A stretch of 64,000 nt of DNA. It comes from Polytrichum commune (Eukaryota; Streptophyta; Polytrichopsida; Polytrichales; Polytrichaceae). Shown in pieces: positions 1-10,657 of this stretch (position 1 is the stretch's first letter; each line of letters starts with the position of its first letter). The stretch spans positions 2,294,001-2,358,000 of the forward strand of contig OX485809.1 of the NCBI GenBank assembly GCA_950295325.1. Direction: 5' to 3'. The notes under the pieces were generated by a model. That model worked only from the letters and a program-made list of their open reading frames with translations, was not told the origin of the DNA and searched no databases. The position numbers and the translations under genes are program-made.

Positions 1-1
1 C

Positions 2-685
2 AACGGGGTCCTTGTCCAGTGCGTGCATTGTCCGAGGGTCCCCACGGTGCCTTTCTGCAAGCCCGAGGACGCCAACTACGATGGTCCCCCCGCGTACATC
101 AAAAGCAAGCTAGTGTACCTCCGCCCGTGGCTTCGGCGCTTCCTGTAGGTCGCCCTATCCAAATGGTGGGTGATCGTGTGGAGCTCCATGAAGTCCGAGA
201 ACACCCAGGCCGTCGTGGAGTTCATCTTCAAGGGACTCCAACCCCCGTGCTTGGTCCTAGGACAGGATTCTTGTAAAACATTGTATACACCCGAGGGCAG
301 GGTTGTGAAGAAGCCCAACAACCCCGCCGTAAACCAATTTCTTAAGGTCTTGAAGCTAGTCGTATGGGACCAGCGTCCGACCATGGTCGGCTGTCCCTAC
401 GACGTTCGCCCCACCCGTGACAACACGTTGATGGTGGACGACAGCGCTTCCAAAAACATTTTGAACCCGACCTCGAACTTCATAGTTTGCCCCACGTGGA
501 CGGTCGAGAAGGTCCGAGACCGCTTTTTGTTAGACCTACTTAAGTACATTCAAACGCTCGTGGGGAGCGGACTACCCGTGCCCCGGTTCCTTAGTTGTAA
601 TCCGATAGGCGAAAGATACATGGATCCGAAGGACTATATGTACAGAGAGTTGTACGCTCACGCGAAATATAATAAATTCATTTGA
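2..685 (+). pseudogene. FCP1/NLI-interacting-factor-like (HAD) phosphatase domain, copy 1, 5' end cut by window and broken
   Basis: The frame opens at base 2 with N-G-V-L, the tail of the phosphatase signature whose Asp residues lie outside the window. It runs to an in-frame TAG at 146-148 and resumes as IVWSSM (motif II region), CLVLGQD, NTLMVDDSASKNILNP (motif IV, paired Asp) and ends NKFI-stop. The paralogue at 28.9-29.7 kb reads FLREVV where this copy has FL-stop-VA, so the stop is a substitution in a conserved helix. FCP1/SCP domains dephosphorylate Ser residues, for example on the RNA polymerase II CTD, but this copy is probably inactive. An ATG at 170 could give a C-terminal fragment of 171 residues. 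The family call is fairly sure; substrate and expression are unknown. Confidence 0.65.
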
Positions 686-804
686 GATACTACATGGTGT
701 GCCATTGTGTGTGATATATTATGCCTCAATTGTATATCGATTTTCACATGCTCCCCCCTCCCCCCCTCCCCTTGGGTTTTGTTTTGTTTCCTTTTTTGCG
801 CCAG

Positions 805-1158
805 CGTTTGGAGCCCTCGATTGAGATCGTCAGCGAATCAAACTTGGGGAGCTTCTTCTACGAGACCGTCTACGATGCCGCGTCCACCATCGACTACTCC
901 AAGGAGCCTATCGACGCCGGCGTCGTCGATAGCCCCCCACCCAAGCAAATCTTCCGGCCATCTCCGTCCCCGTCGCCGCTCAAGGGCATAAATCGCAAAT
1001 GCGTCCGGACGTCCCCGTCTCGGCCCGGCGGCAGTAGTACACCTCAACGGCGGCTGCGGATGGACGCTCGGCCTACGAAGAGTGGCACCCTTCCTATTCC
1101 TTTGCGGGACGCATTGCCCCTCCTCGCCGACTCCGACGGGAACGCCCCCGGTGACAAG
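805..1158 (+). CDS. Conserved module downstream of FCP1-like copy 1, exon 2 (unknown function)
   Basis: A T-rich tract ending GCGCCAG at 804 looks like a 3' splice site. The open frame that follows starts RLEPSIEI and contains YDAASTIDYS and GVVDSPPP, then a Pro/Ser/Arg-rich stretch with RRLRMD. The same order (VDAATAVDYS, GVVNSPPP, RRLRME) occurs after the second FCP1-like copy, so this is conserved coding sequence. A donor GTGAAC follows the GAC-AAG codons at 1158, giving phase 0 at both ends. It is either later exons of the phosphatase-like gene, reached by splicing upstream of the NKFI stop, or a separate adjacent gene. No known domain is recognised. Confidence 0.5.
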
Positions 1159-1290
1159 GTGAACCCCCCCCCCCCCCAAACATGGTTAACCGCGCATTAC
1201 AATCATCCGGCACTTAAAAAATGAACGTGTGACACGTTTGGGTCTTCCTCCCTAAACTAACACGTGTGTTCTTGCATTCACGCGTTGCAG

Positions 1291-1608
1291 GTTGCTCCCA
1301 CCCGTAAACCTATGCGGGCTAGTGCGTCCGTCGAGTTGGAGCGTTTCTACTTTATGACCAGAAATGCAAGACAGTCCACTTCATCGTATTCGAATTCTTC
1401 GTCGTATAATTCGGGCGGCCGACGGAATCCAAAATGTGTTTTTGATGGCGGTCACCCCAAGAATGGCTATAGTCGCGGGGCGGAGATTTTCAGGAATGTT
1501 AAAGCAATGCGAGCAAAAGAAGCCGCAGCAAAAGAAAAAGAGGCAAAAGAAAAAAAAGCAAAAGAAAATGAAGCAAAAGAAAAAGAGGTAGTCTCCGAGG
1601 CTAGATAG
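1291..1608 (+). CDS. Module downstream of FCP1-like copy 1, exon 3: Ser/Tyr/Asn-rich then Lys/Glu-rich tail
   Basis: The exon begins after GCGTTGCAG (ends 1290) in phase 0 with VAPTRKP. It carries SSSYNSGGRRNPK, then GYSRGAEIFRNVKAM, and ends in a repetitive helix of KEKEAKEKK type before a TAG. The paralogous exon at 30465-30773 has TSYNSGARPE and GYSRGPEIFRAME in the same places, again followed by a lysine-rich end, so the frame is under constraint or recently duplicated. The charged tail is low complexity and could act as a basic, nucleus-directed end, which is inference only. Confidence 0.5.
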   Translation, partial: VAPTRKPMRASASVELERFYFMTRNARQSTSSYSNSSSYNSGGRRNPKCVFDGGHPKNGYSRGAEIFRNVKAMRAKEAAAKEKEAKEKKAKENEAKEKEVVSEAR

Positions 1609-1739
1609 GCCATAGTAGGCGTAGGGTTGTGGGCCATAGACAAGAACATTTTGGGTCGCACTATCCAATGGATGTGTGGTGTTAGCATGCTATGCATTTT
1701 ACATGCCACACTTTGTATGTTTTTTTTGCAATAATATAA

Positions 1740-2000
1740 GTGTCACATGATTTCCCCTTCCATATGGTCTAAGGTTTGGATTGCCCTACCTAAACCATCA
1801 CAAATATGAGTTTGGAATATTTTGTATGTTATATTATATTGGTTCACATATTTCCCCTTCAATATGATCTATGGTTTGGATTGCCCTACCTAAACCATAT
1901 TCATACAAGTTTTTGTGCGATAATATGAATGTTTTAAGATTTCCCCTTCAACTTGGCCTAAGGTTTGGATTGCCCACCCTAAACAATCCCAAATATGAGT
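1740..2000. repeat. Three degenerate tandem units of about 90-100 bp
   Basis: Units start near 1750, 1850 and 1940. Each begins TTTCCCCTTC and includes AAGGTTTGGATTGCCC and CCTAAACCAT. The array lies in the 3' flank of FCP1-like copy 1. The rest of 1609-2144 shows no gene. Near 2118-2140 it shares AAAAAGTCTC and CGAATATAGTGTT with the flank of copy 2 near 31150-31172. Confidence 0.6.
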
Positions 2001-2144
2001 TATTAATGGGGTTCTTGTTCTAAACACCCGCTTCAAAGTGTTCGCATCTTACAACTTTCTCCAATATGTGTTCCATTTATCCTTGTTCTTATTTTTGTGA
2101 ATGTCTCAAAATGCCCAAAAAGTCTCAATTTAACGAATATAGTG

Positions 2145-4438
2145 TTATGTGCACAAAAGCTTGAATTGCATGGCTGGGAGACCATCATCCCTTATATAGA
2201 ATCGGAATTGTTGTGCTTTGGTATGTCCCACCAAACGGTCCCCTCCCTTCAACATGTATGACTTGATGAAGGCCTTGAAATCTGGTACTTCCTCAATCAT
2301 GTGCGGAATTACTGGCATATGGTCCAAATCCATATACGATTTCATAAGAAGAGGTATGGTTGGAAAATCTTCTTCATGCAACTTCATGCTCCACCGTCCG
2401 AATGATGCATCAATGTCGTCGTGTGTATGTCCCACCATAAAAAATGACACAAACACCTCCTTGAAGATTCCTTTCGCCACGAGCAATGACCAATAACAAA
2501 ATACATATCGACATTTGTTGTCTTTCACGCAATTATCAAGTTGAACGTGAAGAGTTGGAGGCAATGGTTTTGCACAAATAGGTTCTCCCGGTGGTTCTGG
2601 CAATGACGACATACAAACCTCCTTCCCCGCAAGCACTGCTTCGTAAAGGGGTGTCGTTCCACAACCATCAAAAAGTGCACGTGATGAATGTAACGGCGGC
2701 TTCTCCAGATCGCGCAAGAGTTTTGCAAATGAACCCACTGTGTGGTTAACATCGCCAGGGTAAAAATCCAACCCATAATGGGCATACTTTACGTCTCCAT
2801 GACCGTGGGCAATCATCCCTGCGGAAAAAAACAAACGATGCTTGAACAACAACAATAACAACGACAATTCCAAACGGAGGTATGAAATTGGACATTTGGC
2901 AAACACACCCAGTAAAATTTGAGAGAATTTGAATACAGATTATTTGTGATTCAATACAAACATGTGACAGATACGGGCAACTTGAAGAGACCATCCGTGG
3001 CCTTTATTTTGCGTGCATAACAAGGGCATGCGGTCTTGGCGTGGTCCATTTGATCATGGATGATTGTTAGAACCTCTGTAGGCCTCATTATGGATAGAAC
3101 ACGGTTCTTGTAGTAATCTTGACGGTGAGCCTCTTGGTTGTTGACATGTTCAATATATTTTGCTTGGTGTCTAGTGTGGGATTCGGTGCCTATGGGGTGG
3201 GCGTCTCGAAGACCTTTGTATTTTTCACACGTCGTACACCTAGCGAACTTGTCCCCAGGTCTCTTCAAAATGTATTCGGCAAACTGTTGGTTTTTAATTA
3301 CACTCAACTTGGACAAAGAAATGGGCCCACATCCCGCTATGCGACCCACTTCATTGATGTCTGTTAATATGTTCTTCCATTTTGTACCCGTGGGCAACAC
3401 CATTTGTACAACTTTCTCCCCTGACGACAATGTCCTCGTCTTGTGGGGCATTGCATCGGCCAATGGGACTATGATGGTGGAGAGTGTCGCGGAGGCTTGG
3501 AGTGTAGCCTCCCTAGGTTTCTTTGTGCCCGAATTGCCATGAAATCGAGAGCGGCGACCCAATGATGAATACTTTTGAAACCTATAAAAGTCAGACTTTG
3601 ACACGGCGTGGATAGTATACCACGCAGTACAACACACTTCCACATTCTCAAGTGTGACCACCTTATGCCCATGGGTGTCAATGTGGCCATTTCTGTGGAC
3701 CTCGAGTTTCTTTGCCGATCTCATACGGAAATCCGCAAGCCACATTTCTTGACGTAGGGACTTAATTTTCTCCCGCGGGAAAAATTGGCAACATTTCCTC
3801 TCGCAACAGTCATTGGCGGACACAAGACGGATAGATTCGTCTCCCAATATGCGATCCTGTCGACGTTCTTTATCTCCACGAGGCACACGGTTAGAATCAT
3901 ATCTGCGTAGGCCTTTACGAGGACGTATTTTGGCCAACAAAGCTAATTGCGTTTGCTTATGGCGCCGCTCATGGTCCAACAAGCTTACTCCGTCATGGAG
4001 AACCCGACAAAGAGGCCATCGACGCAAGGAAAATCTCCATGTCACCGGGACGTCAAGCGGAAGCAAAGAATTCAAGATGCACACACCCACATCATCGGGA
4101 CCAAGGGGGTTGGCATCCACACAATCACGGGGATCGGAGTTTCTACATATGCCATCTGCCACCGGGACACCAACATCGTTGAAAAGAACAACATCAAGGC
4201 CCACCCATTGCTCCCTACCGAAACCGGCACATAACGGAATGTCATCATTGTCATCCCCGGAACGTACAGATTGTTCGTGCGCTTCAAATGATTCGTGGAA
4301 GGATGCATCCACAAACCCACCCATGGCATTTGCCATGCCATGACTACCCGCCGATGCCGAAGATAATTCACAGTCACCATCGGAAGAGGAAGCTTTTGTG
4401 GACAACTCCAATGAACTATATCCAACGTGCATCGCCAT
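2145..4438 (-). CDS. DUF7869-type protein, RNase H-fold/transposase-like, two exons
   Basis: Exon 1 runs from an ATG at 4438 (just after a TTTGTTTAG acceptor whose exon starts at 4443) down to about 2962. Exon 2 runs from about 2818 to a stop at 2145. The 143-bp intron has donor CAT/GTTTGTA and acceptor TTTTTTCCGCAG, giving about 716 residues. Exon 1 carries a Cys cluster (CCERKCC, about residue 210), the stretch MPHKTRTLSSGEKVV, a CTTC pair (about 403) and HDQMDHAKTACPC. Exon 2 carries AHGHGDVKYAHYGLDFYPGD, HVQLDNCVKDNK and FFMVGHTHDDIDASFGRW. The LDN and HTHDDID signatures match the plant and metazoan DUF7869 family as I remember it, probably a transposase-like RNase H fold. No biochemical role is known. 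The 5' flank holds the palindrome cluster. The family call is from memory; the splice sites were read directly. Confidence 0.6.
2819..2961 (-). other. Intron of the DUF7869-type gene
   Basis: On the minus strand the intron starts GTTTGTA and ends TTTTTTCCGCAG. Splicing joins SVT to MIAHGHGD through one split codon. The flanking frames do not overlap usefully, so an intron is required. A donor a few bases upstream (CCC/GTATCT) would give a stop and was not chosen. Confidence 0.55.
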
Positions 4439-4905
4439 CCAACCTAAACAAACCACCAATAAATGACCAACACACCAACAACCGCAATGCATACAAAAGT
4501 GGATACGAGATATGCCTACATATATGGCTGAAAAATCACAACCAACACTCGACACACCGTTGAGGGACCTCACATATGAAGACGAACGTGCGTTCGACAA
4601 CATCCCCATGACATACAAATCCTACACGGGACTCAGACGTCCCTGCACAACGGAACCCCATTCCGATATATATTACCCATGAAGGGCTTTGGGTGGAGTC
4701 GCAAATAAAACATTGGAAGGGTTTTCCACCACCAAGGGACAACACAAGCACATATATTCACGAACGCGAGGACGAAAACATCAACCCAATATACAATAAA
4801 ATCTAAATGGGACATATTATAAGAGCACCAAAAATATACTTGCCACTTTATTCACATGCAGTAAGCATCATATTTGAGGGGCGTGTATTTGATGGGCGAG
4901 AGTTT

Positions 4906-5886
4906 ACGAACGATCGTTCGTTAGCTACAGCCGAAATGGAGGGCTTATGTACACGAACGATCGTTCGTAAGTTCCAGCCGAAACATAGGGGCGGATGCAT
5001 ACGACCGATCATATGTATGTTACAGCCGTGACAGTGTTGGGCAAAAATGATTGGACACGTCCGAATAGAGATATCTATAGCCACGTTACAGGGATACATG
5101 AAATTCAATATCCAGTGGAAAATGACAATCGACATCTATCACTAAAATCGTGATTGAACAGATACGAACGAGCGTTCGTATCTATCATTAACACGGTGTA
5201 GTCCTCTACACATGCTTGCGTCAACAGGTCTGTTGGTGGATGCGTGGACGGTGGACAGGTGGTATTTACGAACGTGCGTTCGTAAAATTCAAAAACATAA
5301 TTCTCCGTGGATATAAATGGTAGTGCCAAATACAAACGAGCGTTCGTATCTATCCTAAACATGGTGTAGTCCTCCACACATGCTTGCGTTAACAGTTCTA
5401 TTGGTGGATGCATGGACGGTGGACAGGTGGTATTTACGAACGTGCGTTCGTAAAATTGGAAAACATAATTCTCTGTGGACATAAATGGTAGTGAGAAATA
5501 CGAACGAGCGTTCGTATTTAACTTCCATATTGTTAACGTGGCCAATGCACAGAAGTGTATAAATTAAGGAATGTTTATGGATTCTTGAAAAAATAATCCC
5601 AGGTGATATTTACGAACGCACGTTCGTAAATATCCCATCATCAGATGTTCCGTTGGAGAAAACGGTTACACGGGAACTCATGCGCGTCTGGGTCTTGAAG
5701 GCAGATATACGAACGTATGTTCGTATATAATTGACACAATTTTCGTGCCTAGTTCTGTCTATAAGTAATTCAATGTCGAGTACGGTTGTGAACAACTTAC
5801 GAACGCACGTTCGTAAACAATTCACATCATCTCTATGTACCTCTTCTGCATGTGCTACCAATTCACGTTTACGAACGTGCGTTCGT
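4906..5886. repeat. Cluster of eleven 16-bp palindromes, ACGAACG-NN-CGTTCGT
   Basis: Cores start at 4906, 4953, 5164, 5268, 5332 (one mismatch), 5436, 5500, 5612, 5709 (one mismatch), 5799 and 5871. The central two bases vary (AT, AG, TG, CA, TA). Most cores are extended by T or TT on the left and A or AA on the right, giving stems of 8 to 10 bp with a two-base centre. The stretch lies upstream of the DUF7869-type gene. ORFs across it (YERTFV, NARSY) are by-products of the repeat. No gene is supported between 4802 and 6180. Confidence 0.9.
5160..5520. repeat. 168-bp tandem repeat carrying two palindromes per unit
   Basis: The cores at 5164, 5332 and 5500 and those at 5268 and 5436 are each exactly 168 bp apart. 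The sequence between them matches closely (for example GGTGTAGTCCTC, CACATGCTTGCGT, GGACGGTGGACAGGTGG, ACATAATTCTC). About two full units are present. Confidence 0.85.
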
Positions 5887-6230
5887 AAACGTCCGGTATT
5901 TGCGGCGGTATATATGGGTATGTGCAGTCTGTAGTGGACCTAGGAGGTGTGGGGTTGGCGCACAAGAAAATGGTTTGAGCGCGTTCCAGTCAGGTCTGTG
6001 GAGCGCACACTTGGATGTGCCGTAGAAAAGAACTCTTCTGTGGGGGGAAGAGCTTTAAGTACCTTTCCCCCGATGGTTCAAAATCCCTTGGATGCTATTT
6101 AAAAAGCGGATTCCCGCCGCCTACTTTGACCTAACAATATGCCATTTCATCCATGCGCAATATATAAATAGCATTATATATGGAACATGTGTTGCGTGCA
6201 CGCAACATATTGTAAATCTATAAATCCGTC

Positions 6231-6318
6231 GCACACCTTAGTTGTTACCAAGGTCGCACGAAAATATGTCTATATGTCTATATGTATATATATATATATG
6301 TATATATATGTATATATG

Positions 6319-6349
<31 letters not shown>

Positions 6350-6484
6350 GTGTATATATGTGTATATATGTGTATATATATGTATAATTTATATTTTACT
6401 ATTTTATATATGGGTTATTATATTATATATATATGGGTTGATGGGTTAACATTGAGTATTAAATTATTTGCGACTAAGGTGTGA
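6231..6484. repeat. AT/ATATGT microsatellite flanked by a short inverted repeat
   Basis: A long run of TATATA/ATATGT repeats (about 6270-6440) is flanked by CACACCTTAGTTG (about 6233) and its near inverse CGACTAAGGTGTG (about 6471). The inverted ends suggest a small foldback or MITE-like element around the microsatellite, but no clear target duplication is seen. Short ORFs here are low-complexity artefacts. Nothing else is seen up to 7072. Confidence 0.4.
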
Positions 6485-7072
6485 AGTCCAAGTGAATTGA
6501 TGAAGGTCTAAGTGATATATATATTCACACACACAATGAGGTAAGAGTGGCTAAGAACATATTGTGGAATCCCCTAAAATTGTAGGTATCATATGATTCA
6601 CATAAAAAAAATGCTTGTAATATGGTCACCAAGTGCATGAATACCAATAAAAAGTCGCTTAATCCATAGTGGCTTGTGCTAGGTAGATTGAGGACATTTG
6701 GAACTGGAGGCTCACCAAACATCGCCCCATATTAATATGACTCATTGTTGCAATTCATCATTGGTGAAAATTAAAGTTTAATGCACTAGTATTCGATCGT
6801 TAGTTCAAGTTGACACCTAATTAAATGACTTGACGTCCTATTGGAAATTCACTTTAGGTCCACCATGGTGTGGAAATGGATAACTAATTTGGAATGGTGC
6901 ATACAATAGTATGCACTTACAATTATATATTTGTATTATTTGCAACAAGAAGTATGTGCATGACCATAGCTTAAACTGTTGATTTAAGTTGAAGTCTTAA
7001 ACCATTCATGTTATAATAAGACTAAGTGTGTATTTTGTGATCAAATTGCACTCAAAACTATTTAAGGTGAAA

Positions 7073-8045
7073 TGTCGCGCACCTCTCCATGAGGAGTGCC
7101 CGAAACACCATGGGCACAAGGGGGACCCCGGAGTGACACCCGGGACTTGTGGCGCCGTTGGTGAGAGGGCCCAAGTGATCCTAGTGTGGGTGAGGGCCCC
7201 GGGCGTTGGGAACGCCTCCCACCCACGGAGACTAGGAGGCACAAGGGTAAGGCCATGAGCTATGCGTAGCTCATGGCGTGGTGATTCTAGAATGCTCAAG
7301 AACACCTCAATCGGAGGTGTGAGCTAGGAGTTATGGCCATTTAAGTGGGGCGCTGTCCCGGGACAGCGCCCTGGTACTGCAGTGCCTGGGAGTGATTCCC
7401 GGGACTGCCAAGGTTCAAACAGGCATAACTTCGTCAATACTTGCCCAAATGGGGCAAGTGAGGAGTCCATCGGCATCTACGTGAAGCGTAGATGAAGATG
7501 GAGTGGTTGGTTGTTAAGATCAGACACCAAACAAGGAAGTTATGATGGTCTGAAGCTGCTAGGGGCTTCTAGGCCCAGCAGCTAAGGGAAAATGTCCACT
7601 TGGCCCCAACTCTTGGTAGAGAGACAAGAGGTCTCTTGACGGTGGGGTAGGGGTCCCGCGTAGAGTCCTAGAGGCTTATATGGGTGAGGTGGTGTGGCCT
7701 CACCCACCCGAGGCCGAACGGCAAGGCCTCCATGGGCTTTGGCCTATTGTGAGGCCATAGTTGCCTAGTATGGTTCGGGTTGTTGTAGTGTTGCTCCGGC
7801 AACGCGATGATCAACATAGGATTGGACTTCCATGGATGGAAGTCCACATTGGGGAAATGGGTTACCGATTAAGGGGTGAGTCCCGAAAGCAAAGTAGGAG
7901 GGTTGGTTCCCTCCTATGAACTATTGGTCCGGGGTAAGAGGAGCTATCCATTAGCATGGCGGAATGCGAAGGGTTAGCGACTCGTAACCTTTGCTAGAAT
8001 TGAAAATTGGCAAGATTATTAAGGGACCTAGCATGGGTTGCGACA
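7073..8045 (+). mobile_element. Solo LTR of the element C (chromovirus) family
   Basis: This 973-bp LTR starts TGTCGCGCAC and ends TTGCGACA. It is flanked by the direct repeat TGAAA (7068-7072 and 8046-8050), a 5-bp target duplication. It matches the LTRs at 31244 and 39683 over its whole length with scattered differences, more than those two show from each other, so it is older. No internal sequence remains, as expected after LTR-LTR recombination. Confidence 0.9.
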
Positions 8046-8255
8046 TGAAAGGGCTAGCATTTCAAAATTCATTCTTCACCCCCTAAACCAATGTTTTATA
8101 TCAAAATGACAATTATTGGCATGAGTCTAGATTATTATAGTTGCTATGACCCAAATAAGGCAAGTTCCAATCGAATCAACATTCGTAGACCATTTTGACA
8201 TGATGCGCATAGACCACAAGATGGCCATATATAAGAAAGGTTGGTAAGATAAAAA

Positions 8256-8335
8256 GATGTAGGGTTTAGGGTTTGGGGTTAGGGTATAGATTTTGTGAAA
8301 GTTGTCTATGTGGTTTGCGGGCTTAGGGTTTAGAT
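8256..8335 (+). repeat. Short telomere-like tract
   Basis: Several adjoining TAGGGTTT-type units lie at about 8260-8284 (GGGTTTAGGGTTT, then GGGGTTAGGG), with another TTAGGGTTTAG near 8324. These resemble the plant telomere repeat TTTAGGG or telo-box promoter elements. The tract is too short to be a real telomere. Confidence 0.5.
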
Positions 8336-8481
8336 CGTTACTTCAATGCATTATATACACAAACAATATCGACTCCTAAATAATCCATATCGCACTAACT
8401 TAATTTATGGGAAGCTCATACTATCAATTATTGATACTACTAGCAAAACATGCGACCACATGGCTATAATACACTACACTA

Positions 8482-8818
8482 AATATGATATTTAGTGTTT
8501 GATTGTATAATATAGTGTTGTTACACTATCATGGTCAACACTAAATTTCAATTATTTGATAAATTAATTAGTGTTGGACATATTAAATGGGCCACCACAT
8601 TTCCTACTACCATGTCCTTTATGCTTTTATCATTGTTAATTGTTTTTTTCATATTAATTTCCTTACACAAAATTTGTGCATGCGACATACACATATTACC
8701 ATTATAGTTGAAATTAAGTGTTTGAGTTCACAATGAATAGTAGTTACTTTCATAGGGTTAGTGATATTTAGTGTACTATGCGTTTGTATTTAGAGTATCT
8801 AACACTAAATATCATATT
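8482..8818. mobile_element. MITE-like element with 18-bp terminal inverted repeats
   Basis: The left end AATATGATATTTAGTGTT (8482-8499) is the exact reverse complement of the right end at 8801-8818. The 337-bp interior is AT-rich, has no ORF and contains further copies of the TIR core (for example GATATTTAGTGT near 8763). The left end also forms a local palindrome with the preceding ACACTAAATAT. A short TA-type target duplication is possible but not clear. Confidence 0.5.
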
Positions 8819-8999
8819 AAGGGTGGTTCAAGCTAACACCTCATTAAATTAATGACATCGTATTGAAAATTGAATTTTCATCCACCTCTTGTGGAGAATC
8901 AGATAGCCCCTCTCCACAATTCAAATTGAGTCATTTATATATGTTTACAAGGAATCCATATGTCGAGGTACTAAGGGGATACGGAAAGTTAAATTTATG

Positions 9000-9752
9000 T
9001 CCTTAAACTAAGCTCCTCCCATCTCCTATTTCATTTTTCCTGAACCCTCATCCCTCCATGTCCCAATGGTATTCCCTCATCCCCATCCCATCCCCTCCCC
9101 ATTCCCTCCATCCCCATCCCCCTCCCCCATCCCAGCCCTAGCCACGTGGCTGCCGCTTGGAAACCCTAGCGGCGCCGACTACCTCCCCGCGCCCCTCTCT
9201 CTCCTCCTCATTTGTCATTTGGAGCAGAGGGGGAGAGGAGCTCTTAGGTGCGGCGAAGCCCTTGCCAATTTTAGAGCGTCATTGTGTATGTTGTTTTGTT
9301 GTGTTGTCAGAACCTTGAGAATAGGAAAGCTTGAGAGTAGGAAAGGTTGAGAGGTTGAGAGTTATAGAAAGGTTGAGAGGTTGAGAGTTATAGAAAGGTT
9401 GAGAGGTTGAGAGTTATAGAAAGGTTGAGAGGTTTAGAGTTTTAGAAAGGTTGAGAGCTTGAGTTTTAGAAAGATTGAGAAGTGGAGAGTTTTAGAAAGG
9501 TTGAGAGCTTGAGAGTAGGAAAGCTTGAGAGCTTGAGAGTTTCAGAAAGCTTGAGATTTCTGAAGGTTGTGAGTTGTGTACATCAGGGTTTGTGTAGGAT
9601 TTGCATAAAAGTTGTGAAGGCTTGAGAGTGTGACAAAGCGAAATTGCAATTGAAAGCGAATTCAGCGCTTTTGAAAGACAATTTGGTGTGCATTTGTGAG
9701 GATTTCTGGATTTCTCAGTAGGAGGCAGGAGGTTTTCTGTGCAACAATTCAA
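9000..9752 (+). promoter_or_regulatory. Probable promoter and 5' UTR exon of the IIDGQHSLEA gene
   Basis: A C/T-rich stretch (9010-9230) includes a CACGTG G-box near 9142 and AAACCCTAG near 9162, both common in plant promoters. A 26-bp minisatellite (GAAAGGTTGAGAGGTTGAGA type) follows at about 9340-9560. A candidate 5' UTR exon ends before GTGAGTACAGG at 9753. The short ORFs here look non-coding. The assignment rests on the donor here and the acceptor just before the ATG at 10658. Confidence 0.4.
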
Positions 9753-10657
9753 TGTGAGTACAGGTTTCCTTTACAAATCAGTCCTTCACAATCTAAAATT
9801 GTTGTTTGATGAATTCCTTGTGATTTGTTTTCTGCATTATGAGGTATGGCATGTTTTGTATGAAATAACACTTTCCTCTTCATTCTGAACTATCAATCAC
9901 TGACTCGTAATTTTGTTCTGATTCCATTTTTCACTTGTGTTTCATCAATCTGATCATGGGTTGCAGGATCATGAACAATGCCAGATCGCAACATTCATAA
10001 CAACATATATACGTATATGTACTTATACGTATACATACATGTACATATATATGTATATAAATAAATATACCATTTCCTAATCCCAGATGACCACATTTAC
10101 GAACGTTCGTTCGTAAATGTGGCGTGAAAACATGCCTTACCCCACAAACATATACGAACATGCGTTCGTAAATACGCACCTCACCCTCCATTTTTACGAA
10201 CGCACGTTCGTATATTCGTCTATACCCTGTACATCCTTAAATCCTCAAATCCAAATGAAACATACAAAAATACGAACGAACGTTCGTAATCACAAACTAT
10301 AATAATATCCCAAACCCTTAATGGTAATTGTTCGTAATTAAGAACTAAAGTATTAATTCACCTATTTAGAAGATGCTCATGGAAATTCGAACAACCCTCG
10401 TGGAAATTAGATAACACTGGACAACTCGTGGACTTGTTTACAAACAATACGAACGCACGTTCGTAAACTTGTGTCAAATACACCTTAGCAACCACATTCT
10501 TTACGAACGATCGTTCGTAAATGAAATCAGCGAAGACATAATTAAAACTCCTCACGGGTACCCATAGCCAGTGTTCATTGATTAGTATATATGATTTGCT
10601 TGTCAATTACGAACGCTCGTTCGTAAACACAATACTAAATGTTTATGTGCTCTGCAG
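9753..10657 (+). other. Probable 5' UTR intron containing seven palindromes
   Basis: The donor is GTGAGTACAGG at 9753 and the acceptor TGTGCTCTGCAG ends at 10657, directly before the ATG. Palindrome cores start at 10099, 10154 (one mismatch), 10196, 10272, 10449, 10503 and 10609. A second possible acceptor, GGGTTGCAG near 9967, could define a small additional exon. Confidence 0.45.
10099..10624. repeat. Seven copies of the 16-bp palindrome upstream of the IIDGQHSLEA gene
   Basis: Centres are TT, TG, CA, AA, CA, AT and CT. Several have TTT on the left and AAA on the right, extending the symmetry (10099, 10196, 10503). They lie 42 to 177 bp apart with no shared sequence between them, unlike the 168-bp array, so they are not explained by one tandem duplication. 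Confidence 0.9.

Noticed and set aside
5105-5545. Minus-strand ORF of 146 codons with repeats of NARSY and YERTFVN
   Set aside because: It is a translation of the 168-bp tandem repeat and its palindromes; there is no start context, domain or conservation beyond the repeat.
4906-5886. CRISPR array
   Set aside because: Spacings are irregular, the repeats are perfect palindromes, no cas genes are present and the DNA is plant nuclear.
8256-8335. True telomere or chromosome end
   Set aside because: Only a few telomere-like units are present, embedded in ordinary AT-rich sequence.
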